Assembly (NCBI RefSeq): GCF_037038585.1
Contig: NC_092521.1
Span: 68,686,898 to 68,750,897, forward strand
Direction: 5' to 3'
Length of the DNA stretch: 64,000 nt
From: Patagioenas fasciata
Taxonomy: Eukaryota; Chordata; Aves; Columbiformes; Columbidae
Part shown: positions 13,601 through 25,600 of the stretch, in pieces
Numbering within the stretch: position 1 is the first letter of the stretch
Layout of the letters: the number at the start of each line of letters is the position of its first letter
The notes under the pieces: generated by a model
The model's input: the letters and a program-made list of their open reading frames with translations, nothing else
What the model was told of the DNA's origin: nothing
Databases searched by the model: none
Program-made: the position numbers and the translations under genes

Positions 13601-16600
13601 ATACTCACTATAAGTAAATTTAATGCTAAAATGTCCCTGAAGTTTAGGTCAACTTCTTAGTAATGGAATAGAGAGGAAACCTGACTTAATATATTGTAGG
13701 GTTTTTTAAAGTGCTTTGGTTCTATTGACTATCAGTCCAGTACAAAGTACTTTGAATCTAATTTAATGTGGCTTTCCCTGGTGTCTCAAGGAGGCGAGCA
13801 ATTCCTTAGGGTCATCATTCTTCACCCTCTACCATGTGTTACCCTGTATTGGGTCATTAACTTTCTTTACTGGACACTGCATTTTGCAACAATGTAGTAG
13901 AAGTAGTATTTGGAATTCAACCTGTCATTTTGCACTGCATTTAGAACTTGGGCTTCAAAAATAGTTTTTCTTTTTAACTTTTCTTTGTGATATTTATTTT
14001 TTTATTTCTGAACCTCCTAAACCAGGTTTTCATTTAATTCCATCTTAAATGCATTTTTAAGACTTCAGCTGGCAGTCTCTAATTATTGCATCTTTCAAGC
14101 AAATAAGTATATTTCTTGCTATTTGCAGCTTCTCTTTGATTTCCTTGCATTTAAAAATGACATCAGTTTTTGGAAGAAAAAGAGGAGCATGATTGGGATG
14201 TCTACAAAAGCAGGTAAGGGCCAGAATGCAAAGTGCTGTGTGTGTGCTGTGCAATATATGCTGTGTGTTTTCAGTCCTTCTCTGCTGTCCTGTGAGTGCC
14301 TTGTACGTAACTACGGGTTGCAAAATATTGTGGGGGAAGATGCTGTAGTGTAACACTATTGTTTGATTTGGGTTTTGATGTAAACAGGAGCAGTAGAAGC
14401 TCTTGGGGTGGAGGGTGAAGGGATGAAAGAGCATGGGAGGGTTGAGGTGACTTGGATGTAGGAAAAATGAGAGGAGCATAGTGGTCTGACATCTTGTCAA
14501 GCCTTCCTGGTGACAGATGAAGGTAGTTGCCAGCCCTGGATGCTTGAAGTTTAAAACACCACTCCCCAGCCTTGTTTATTGTGCTAATAATTACTGCTTG
14601 TTTTTCTGTAAACCAGAATGGTAAACCTGGATTCAGTTGACCTCTGAGACTATCCCAAATTCTATCATATTGACAAGTTGATTAAAACATGTGAGGAATA
14701 TCAATACCGGGGAAAAAAACAATCGGCATTTTAAATGGTGAAGATGAACAGCAATTTATTTTTCTCATGTGGAGAATCTGTTTATTTTCTTTTGTCAGAG
14801 GACATTTGGTTTTCTGAGGCATTTATACTGCTGTTGGCATATGTACACAGAAAGTTAGTAAAAATTGAAAATGGGCCATGGAATTTCAGAATTAAATGTT
14901 AATTGCCAGTTTAAAAAGTGAGTAGAGTCAAACTGGAAAGACTGAGTGACAAAGGCTGTTTTAAGCTTACTATCCCAAGTATTAATCTTCAGTCTGGATG
15001 GTTCCATTCTCTCCTGAGCAACCCTTAGTCACCTTTCTGCCTCTATCTCCTTCTTGCCCTGAGGGAGAAGTGCGGCAGGCGATTGCTCTGAAATGACACA
15101 GTGTAATTCTTGATGTCTGAGTGTATTGTAGCTCTTCTTGCTTTCTGTCCCTGCTTAGGGGGATGGATATTCAAATCTAAGAATTAGTTGGTAGACACTT
15201 ATAAGTATCCAGTGTTTTGCAAAACCTGAAAAATAACCCTGAAATATACTATTTAACATTTACAAACATTAAATTAGTTGCATGAGTTTCAAAGACCAAC
15301 ATTACAGCTTCCTCGAGACAAGAATCATGAATTTGGTTCATAATAGTCCTGATACATTGCTGAATTGCAAGGTCTTCCTTAAATATTCTAATTTCCTTTC
15401 ATCTTCTGTGATAAGGATTTAATAAAATGTTTTTGTTCCTTATTTGCGTGAAGGTATATAGATCACTGGCTGTTTCTAGGACTATTTCATATATCAAGAT
15501 GTGTGTAGGAGAAATTCGTGCTTAAATCGTATAAGACAGAATTATGGTAAATAGGCCAACAGTCTTCTGTCATCTCAGCTGTTCATTTAAATATTAATAA
15601 GCCTTTTGTTTTTATTTTTTCTGTCTAGTGCTTTGGCGGTGCTTTAGTACAGTGGTAATATTTCTTTTCCTTCTGGATGAACAAACAAGTTTATTGGTAC
15701 TGATCCCAGCAGGCATTGGTGCAGTGATTGAGGTGAGTTCTTAAAGCTCCAGAACCAAATACCAGTGTTCACAGCAACATCCCTAGTTTATCATAGCAAA
15801 AGAAAAATAATCTAGTTACTGGAAAAATACTGCTAGTAGTAGTCTGTCTTAGCAGCATTGTTTAACTGGCTTTCAGTGGTAGAGGAGATCAAATATCAAA
15901 TAATACCCTTTATCAAATAATTAAACTGGAAATATCAGGTTTTTTTGGATGGGCCAGCTGGTATTGCAGAAATGAAACATAAAGCTATGCTGAGGTTCCT
16001 TCCTATTGCCTCATCTGACAGGCATCACTCCTGACCAGGCATGTGCAACCATGTCAACAAGCCTTCACGGAACCATTTATCAAAGAGCAGGCTGTCAAAC
16101 AGTGCCGCAGGTCTGCAGCTTTCTTCCTGGCTGTGACAGAGGTTTTTGGGGAAGGAGGGAAATGAGGAGACTGCTGGCTGTGCTCATGATTCCAGAAGTG
16201 CAGTCAGTGGGTTGCAGGTACTGCTTAGAAGCCCACTTCATGTGTAAGAAAGTACAAAGTCAGCAGTAATGGGACAGGGAGATCACTCTACCTAGCGTTG
16301 CTTGCAGATCTAGTTACACAGAATCACAGGGGCTGGAAGGGACCTCTGGAGATCATCTAGTCCAACGCATCTGCTAAAGCAGGTTCACCCAAAGTCGATC
16401 ACACAGGAATGTGTCCAGGCGGGTTTGAATGTCTCCAGAGAAGGAGACTCCACAACTTCTCTGGGCAGCCTGTTCCAGTGCTCTGGCACCCTCAAAGTAA
16501 AGAAGTTTTTCCTCCTATTCAGATGGAACCTCCTGTGCTTCAGTCTGTGCCTGTTGCCCCTCATCCTGTCATTGGGCACCACTGAGAGGAGTCTAGTCCC

Positions 16601-19600
16601 ATCCTCTTGACATCCACCCTCACCCATCCACACATCTGTTAGAGTTGCAGATAATTCCTGTGGAAACAAAATAGTTCAGAATTTTCAGTTAGTGATTAAA
16701 TTGTTGAATACAAAGTCACAAAATGATCCTTAAATTTCAGCTTATTGTATAAAACAGATTAAGCTCTTGTGAAAACAATGAGCAGTGATCCCCTGAATAA
16801 TACCATTTCATTGACTGTAACATTATTTTTCATAAATTGAGATTTTTCAGTCTGATGTATTTCTGTATCAGATTTTCCTTGTTCCTATGAGTAGCAATTG
16901 AGTCTTATAGTTCAAACTTTCTTTAACTGTTTGAAACCAGAACTAAGTTTCAGGGATAAATATATATCCCCACAAATATGCTACTTCTTTTGTAGAATAT
17001 TTATTTTGATCCTTGAAATCTAAATAACTGAATTAAAAAAAAAAATTAAAAATCCAGAGACCAGAAATTCCAAAGTGTCAAATAATTTAAAAGGGAATCA
17101 GGTCAAGAAAAGCGATGCCTGCATTTGTTTCTAGTGGGGAAGAAGAAATAGCCCTGGTCTCTAAGTCAACTTTTTTTCAGAAGTTTCAGTGGAAAACAGA
17201 TCAGGCATGTATGGTGGTAGGGTAACAGGAGTGATCAGCTATGCTACGGGATTTCAGTGCCATTAAAACTGTTAAGATTATGCATTTCTCTTCTATAACA
17301 AAGGTGGATTTCTCAGTTGCCATTACCAAAGAGCAGGCAGCTTCAGATCTCATTTGTTCATTGTGTCTGTCTGAGATTCTTCTTGGAGCTGCCCAAAGAT
17401 CTGTTAAATAGATCTCTCCAAGATCTGTAGTTTGTGTGATTGTTTGGCTCCTATTCTCTTTCTCATGCACCTGATTTTCCAATATGTTGCTTTTGGAGTG
17501 CAGGCTGGGGAAACTGTGTTGAAAGGATTATGTAGGAACACTGTGTGGGACCCTTAAACTGAGAGGAAACATTCTGTAGGTTCTGCTGAAGTAACATATC
17601 TCTGCCCTCAAGTGATGATGAGATAATGTGGTTGTCTCAAGGTGAGAATGAACATATGGACTATACATCTCAAAGGAATTTGTCTGCTGGGAAGGGCTTT
17701 TCCACAACTTCTTCTTAACACCTGTTTCTCATGAAGTACCAATAGTGACATTGCTTCTGTAATAAGTAATTTTATCACTTGCATGAAAGATGACAGTGAA
17801 ACATTATCTTTGCCTTATTGCCCTTTTTGTTTTGAAGATATGATAGGTGCAAAGGGAATAGTGGTGTATCTGAAGTTAAACAAGCAAACCTTGTCCGCAG
17901 AAAGCTTCATGGGGCATAGCTCTCCTGGTGAGCTGACTGCATTGCTGAAGTTTTTGAGTCTGTGTAGCAGGGTGCGTACATGAGTAAATTTTCAGGTGAA
18001 CTGAGCCTTTTTTTACATTAGGGTCAGGCTGTAACAGCTGTACACTAAGTAACCAAACAGTTCAGTGGTTCACTGACTTTTGCTTGTAGCCCACTGCTGA
18101 AATGTACTATGTCAGTGCCCACTCTACTGACTGTTAGGAGTTCTGAGGCACCTTCATCTTACAGATGCCAGCAGACCTCAAAGGCACGTAAAAACTTGCC
18201 TGGCAGGTGGTTCCTGGAGAATTCTCTAAATGCCTGACCTGGGCTCCGTGCTGATGGTGAGAGCAGCTAACCCCCACCCAAGTGCTACAATCCAGGTGTA
18301 CTGGAAGGACTACATTATTTCTCTTAAAGTACATCCTCTGATAAGGAGATTTAATAGTGCAGGGTTTGTGTTATGCTTGTCTGGTGACAGGGCATGTGGT
18401 TTGCGTAGAGATGCAGGCAGTGTGCTGCAATCAGACTGTTAACGCTTTATGCAATGGGTGCTTAAAATAGATATGTTGGGATATTGATTCTGATTATCTG
18501 AATCCTGCATAAGACATTCCTTTGGCTAATTTTTTGTGTGCACATTTTGGTTTTGCTTATCACAGCTCTGGAAAGTGAAGAAAGCTTTGAAAATGACAAT
18601 CAAGTGGCAAGGCTTGAGACCCAAAATTCAGGTATAGTAGACATTGGCCTGTTAACAATTACACTCCTGAGCTGTCCATCTGTTTCCAGGTTACTGTGCA
18701 ACTTGGCTTTTAGTGAAATGCAGATTAAAAAAAAATAATAAAAGTTTCCTATGTTTATCTTCTCTTTATGGATGGCTTAGTTCAAAAGTTGGATGAGCAT
18801 TTTCAAACTTGATTAATTTCTTTGAGTTCTGTAGAAGCATCAGCTATTTGTATGTATTTATGGTGTCAGAAACCTTAGAACTCCTCTGAAAGTCCTGCTA
18901 TAATAAATCGTAACAGGTGGGACTGTACTCCTGCCACTGTGTTAGAAAGGCAGTCTTAACTGACATTGTGATTTGAAGTAAGAAAATGAATTTTTCCTGA
19001 AACTGTAGATATAACTTCTCCATTGCATAACTAGTAGATGATGACATGTTCTAGGGACAGAACAGTCTTTGACTAAACCTTTGGGTAAAAATTAAGTCCT
19101 GAGACTGTTTGCAGGACATGCAGTGGCAGCAGGGATTCAAACTAACTTTGACATGAGTGTAATCCTTTTAAAGTAGAACCTACATTGAAAGTTTCTCTTA
19201 TTGATAGGAGAAACAGTTGTCTGATCTTCAGTGTTCACAAGAAGTGCTGAGGGTTTGTGCTGCTTTAAGCTTATACATCTTGAGTGGCTGATGGCTCTGG
19301 TTGTTCCTATTTCAGGATTCGAGGAACTGTATTTAAGCAGTCACAATTTCTAGACATGTGGAGATAATCCATAACTGACCTTTTAATGCATGAAAATGGT
19401 TATGTTTTTTAATAATGGCTTCTTGTGTCTGCCAAATTCTTAGCCACTTGACTTTGCTCTTACTTTGTCAATGCTGCTGTCTCAACAGAATTTTCCGAAG
19501 TAAAGAAGTCCTGGATGTTTGATGTGAAATATGAAGAGGAAAAAAATAAACATTTTGCCTACCTTGTATTTAGCAGGTTGCAAAGAACATCTGTATGACT

Positions 19601-22600
19601 GTCTTGTATAGAAGCTTATAATTAGCAGTTTAAATCTCTGTTTAGGGAGTCAGACAGCAAATGTTTTTCCCAGTTCTGACTTGATTGTACTTCTTACATG
19701 TATTGCAGTTTGGTACATACAATGACTCTGAAAAGAAAACTGAGGAGTACGATGCCCAGGTAAGAGAGAATCCTGTAATTTCTGATCTAGAAAGTCTATA
19801 TATGGGGCCTGACTTGTTTCACTGTTTTTATTGCTGCAAGTGTATTTTCCATCTTCTCATAGTTGTCAAGTGGATCACCATCATGTAGATGATCTGGTAG
19901 TGAAGATTCATTCTGATAATTTATGAGAAGAAACAGTGAAAGCGTTGCTTTGTTGTTTTGGATCTGCTTGAGATATTTGTTTGAGAAGCAGAATATTGCA
20001 AGTGACTTATCTGAAGAGAAATATCTTAAAGGGTTACCGTTCACAAATCTGAAAATAGATATTTGTACTTGTTATTTATATTAGAGGGTTGTTTGTGTGC
20101 TTCCTGATTATTTAAAGGAGTTGAACACAGGTGGCAACATTGGTGTCAAGTAGAGAACTACTCTTAGACTCTTAGTGCCAGAGTTTAGGTTATGGTTGGA
20201 CTCGATGATCCTGAGTGTCTCTTCCAACCAAAACGATTCTATGATTCTGTGATCTTTGTGCTGCCTCTTGATGCCTGTGCTCCAAGGTGCTTGGTTGTCT
20301 GAACTGGCCATTGGAATTTTCGCCACCTTCTCTAGAACTGGAAGCAGACTGGAAATAATAGCAGACATTTGGGAACAGAAAAATACTTTCAGGAAAAAAA
20401 AAAATCACGTGACTGTCTTCTAGTTAATGCCATGAAAAGTCTGCTGCATGAAAAATGTGAATTAACAAGCTGTTTTCCTTGTCTATTAGGCTATGAAATA
20501 CTTGTCATATTTGCTCTATCCGTTGTGTATTGGAGGTGCAGGTTACTCCTTGCTGAATGTCAAATACAAAAGGTACTGTAAATCCATAAATGATCTTATA
20601 CAGAATTGAAACATTCCCCATTTTTTCTGTATTAATTAATTGGAGATGATGGGTTATGGAAATTGGGTATTTTAGTTTGTTTCATTCATAAGCCAGGAAT
20701 TGGAAACTTCCTCCTTCTATAGGGTCTAAACCTGCAGAGTCTAGCTGTATTTATTGATCATCCTGTAAGCTACAGCCTGTTGTATTTTGCAAGTAACCTG
20801 CTATTACTATAATATAGAATTTGGTAGTTTGCATACATGAATAAGCTGACAATCAGAAGAGGAAGAAGAAAGAAAGGTGACAGGAGAGATGAGAGGAATT
20901 CAGTGGTTGAACTAGTCTGATAACAGAGAGAAGCAAAAGCTGTTCCAAAATTCTTTGCTCTGAGCACAAGCTTCCTCTGTTCCTAAATATGACAGCTAGG
21001 GTGGCAAGCAAACAAAGGTATTTTTAAGAAAGGACTCCTGTATTCCTTTAGAGCCATGGACTTACTGCAACATAGTGATACTTCAGCAATAGCTGAAGAC
21101 TCTGTATTGCATGAAAAGGTGAAACTCTTGTCAATTTTCACTCAAAATAATACAGCTAGTTCAGTTTCTATTGGAGACGTGCAAGCAAGTATGCAGCCAT
21201 GAGACTTCATTGGAAAAAAAATCTGCAAATACTAGCACGGTGACAGCCATGTAGATACCTTTTTGTGTAGTCTTTAGGCCCTGAATGGATGGGAGGAAGA
21301 GCAAGCAGTAGCTTAAAAGAACATCAGAAAGAACTACTATTGCTGCACACATGAGCCATAGCAGTTGTACTAGAAACTGGGGCAATTTCTGGGTTATTAG
21401 AAAAACGGTTTTTCAGAAGGTTCTTGTCTTAATAAGAAGCTAACAAATGTGCAGCATTTAAATATTCTGCTCTTCTTACAAAACTATTGAATTTGTTCAG
21501 TACTGCAAAACACTATATGCCAGGTGTTCCATGAGCTGTAGCTTAAGAAAGTGAAAACAACTCTCATCATAGAATTTTTATCAGTTTAATCTGTTTGTAT
21601 GGAAACCTGACAGAATAAGTAATTGTACCAGTGGATTACCCTTTAATCTTGTAGGCGTTTTCTGATGCATTTTTTAAATGCTTGTGGATTAGTGAAGTGC
21701 TGCTACAGCTCTAATGTTGTTATTAACATGTCACTAACACAGCAGTGCAAGTTAGTGCGACCTGAGCATCACAGTTCTTACTATCGCAATTAGAAGTAGG
21801 GAATTTCATCACTATCTGTAGCACTACTGTTATTTTGCTTTGATTATGCTCCAGTGAACATCTGGGAAGGGTTGTTAGATGTAAGGAGGGAAAAATGTAG
21901 ATTCCTTGTATTTTTTTAAAGTGCCTACTATAATGGTTTGCACATAATGGTATTTGTTATTTGAAACTGTATAAATCCTTACAGTGCCGTATTAAGTGCC
22001 TCTTTAATACTTAGAATACAGTGTTACCTTTGCAAGCCTTAATACAGTCAGGGTTCAGTGCACAGTATTGTCTGATGTCAGTTTGGGTGCCAAAGTCTTA
22101 GATTGTTCCAAAAAAGTATAAAAGCAGTGGATGTAGCTCTCCATACTTCTTGTATGGACTGATAAACATCCTTTCCTTAACTACCTCCTCTGAAGCCCTT
22201 CCTAGTTAAAGGAAGATGTGAGGTATTTAGTTCCTGCCTAAAGTAATCCACAACAAAGCCATTTCTTGGAGTGGTCAGCATACAGTCATGTAGAGGATGT
22301 ATTACAGATACATGTTTTTGGCTGATGTGAAAAAATAACTGGACTGTCTTCTCTGTTTGTAGCTGGTACTCCTGGTTGATTAACAGTTTTGTCAATGGTG
22401 AGTCCCTTTTATGTTTTGGGTTTTTTGCTTTGTTTTGGTTTTCTGTTTGTATTTCTTCAAATGGAGGCCACGAATCAATAGTAGAAAATTAACTCCTATC
22501 AGCTGGATCAGTGTAATATAGAGGAATAACTTAATTGTACTTTCCAAAATTGTCACAGTGATTGAGAAAGGGAGTGGAATCAACTCAAAGTAAACAAAAG

Positions 22601-25600
22601 TGTTAGATGCACCTTTTTTCATTAAGAAAATTAGTGTAAATCTCTACTTGTGAAAGTATAGTTGTGTGATGTACTTCTGTTGTGTATTTGTCTAAGTTTT
22701 CCCTATTTTGTCTTCAGGAGTATATGCGTTTGGATTCCTGTTTATGCTGCCCCAGCTGTTTGTAAACTACAAGGTAAGATTGAAAAGACTAAAAGACTAC
22801 TTTGCTAGTCTCTTCTTCCAGACTTTATTACAAATTGATATTTTTATTCCTAGATGAAATCTGTTGCACACTTACCATGGAAGGCTTTCACATACAAAGT
22901 AAGTAAAGCTCTAATTTAAAGATTGGTGCAGTCATTTTTGAAATAATTTTCTGTAAGAACACCTTAGTAAGACATAGATTAAGGCTGACAGTGATGTTTT
23001 TGTTTAAGAATGAAACCTGTTTGCAACTGTCCTTTAAAAAAAAGGCAAAAAAAAAAAAAAACATAGATTTCCATTTTTCCTAATGACTTCCATATGATGA
23101 GAATACCTGCATTCTAGTTTTGATGAGAATACTTCTTTTTGTACTGTCAGCTGTCATGTGTGGGTGCAAATGTTGGTTCTGCAAATAAATTAATCAGTCT
23201 CAATTTAATGCATTATTTTAGGAAGAGAGATTATATTAACAAAGGAGAGTTCTCCAGCAACAGATAGGACCACTAAGAGACCTTATTTTGGCAGGTTCCA
23301 GGAGCTACCAAAACTGAAGTAATGTACACACTGTTCTGTGCTGGGGTGGTAATTCTGGGCTTCTGATCAATGTAGAGACAACTGTGTGGTGGGTTGTTAG
23401 ATGCTGGGAGGGGCTGCACTGTGGTGTCCCCACTGCCTCGCCTGCCCTTGTAGGAAATAATGCAATACCGTAGCAAAACTTAACACCAGACTTTGGAGGA
23501 GGGGAAAATGAGCGTATTTCAAAATAAAATCAGCTTAGTTACCCTTTGATACCTGCATACCCACAAGCACCCTCTTGTGTGCCCAAGTGGTTTGTATAGC
23601 ATTCGGGCACCAAGATGGATGTACCCAGTTATCCCAGCCAGGATTCCTTGTGCCGATATGGAGGATGAGGGACATCCACTGTTAAGTTCCTGTGTCTTCT
23701 ACATTCTTCCTTATTCTGCAACTACATGTTCTGTTCTTGTACACCTAAAGAGCTGATAGTGTTTTGACTCCATCCTTTCCAGCCTCTCTGAGTCATGAGG
23801 ATTTTTGTATTGTCCTTTTGTTTTGTTGATCATTGTGTCCCAAGAAACCCTGGCTGGATGTGCTGGGATCATCAGGACCTCGATGCCATCAACGTGCGCC
23901 CTTTTTTCTTCTGCTTCCACTGATAAATGCTTTCATTTATTCTTCCTTTGTGCCGATGTATTACAATTCTCCAGTACATCAGGACTTCAAAAGAAACAGT
24001 GTTAAAAACTGCTCAAGACATAGTGTCCAATTCTGAACAGATGAGCTGGGAGAAAAGGTCTAAAATCTTAAAATCTAAAGTGTTTTTCATAGCTTTTCCA
24101 GTTCTGTGAGCCTGCAGCAATTGCCCAACTTTCTGCTGGCTTAATATTTTTAAGGAATCAGGAGACATCTAGGAAAAGAGTCTGAAATGTAGCTGATAGC
24201 AGAATAGCAACTGAACAATGTTTGATATGGAAATAAAGTCAAAAATAAACATCTAGTGTTTCAGGCAATACTAGGCAAACCAGCATGTTTCTTAATAGAG
24301 GGAAATAAAAGGTACATTTGTGAAGTAATTTCACAATTTCACTTCAGCAACAAAATACAGTAGCAGAGCAGAGACATCAGTACTTAAGTAGACAAGAGGA
24401 AAGTATTCAAGCAAGTAACCTTTAAAGCAGTAGAATTCTCTTTTCTTCAGAGCATTTATGGCTCCTGTTAAGATGCCAGAGGCTAGCCACAACAAAGGCT
24501 TGTGTGAATGTAGAAAGAAGTAAATGATGGTTTAAATTATGTTTAACTTATTGGGCTTTGGAGGAGGTAATTTACTTTTTCCCTAGAGGATATTTAAAGT
24601 TGCTTTATCTCTTCTGCACTTTCAAAAGTGGAAAGAATAGTCTGAGATCTCATCTGTGATTGTTGGTTTAAAGAGCTTTGTTGTTTTCCTTAATTTGAAG
24701 TCTTTCCTGTTTTGGAAGACCTTGGCAAAAATCGAGATTATTCTAATTTTCCAATTTCTGTAGTCTTTATGTTTATGCCCTTCATACTTTTATAAGGAGT
24801 ACTTTCAAATGAGGTGATCTCAAAAGAAAACCGGGTAGACTAAGTACTATTAAATGGGCTGCCTTGACGCACTCAGTTTCAGCGGCTTGTGAGGAATGCC
24901 TAAGTGCCTGAAGGATGGAGCATACAGCTGTTTCCCTTTCATCATTGTAGGATCACTCACTTCGGTGTTGACTTGGAATGGCCTCCTTTTCCAACTTGGC
25001 AAGGGTTTTTTTATTCCATGACAAGCCTTCTTTGCACAGACTTGAGAAGTGCCATTCATATTCTTTGATCATTTCAGTTTGATTAATTTGTTTTGACTTG
25101 CCAGAAAGAGCTTTCCTGTTGTAATTAATCAGAACTTTCTCCTCTCCAACACCTCCATTTTCTGCTGATGCTTTGTTTCATGGGTTCATTTTGAAGAGTG
25201 AGTCCTTCTATGCTTAAATAATCATCATTTTTTCCCATTTTTATGGTATGGATTAATGTACAGCTTGCTAATATTGAAAGAAGAAACCATGTTACTGACT
25301 CAGTTTAACCCAGCAGTGAATATTCTTTGCTGGATTTGTTTCCTGCTGTCTTTAGTGAGTTGAAATGGTTAATTGCATCAAATGAGTACTCGAGCTGGTT
25401 CACTGTTGATTTCTAGTCCTCCCTGTTGGCTAGAGCCAGATCCAGAGCAGTTGCCCTTCTGTTTACTTTCTTTACCTTCTCTGACAAAATATTGTTGCCT
25501 TTGCATGCTTAGAACCTGTATGCGTTGCTTTCCCAGCAGATGTCTGGGAGTTTATACTTTCTCACTCAGGAAAAAGTAATGAGAAAATATTTCATTATTG

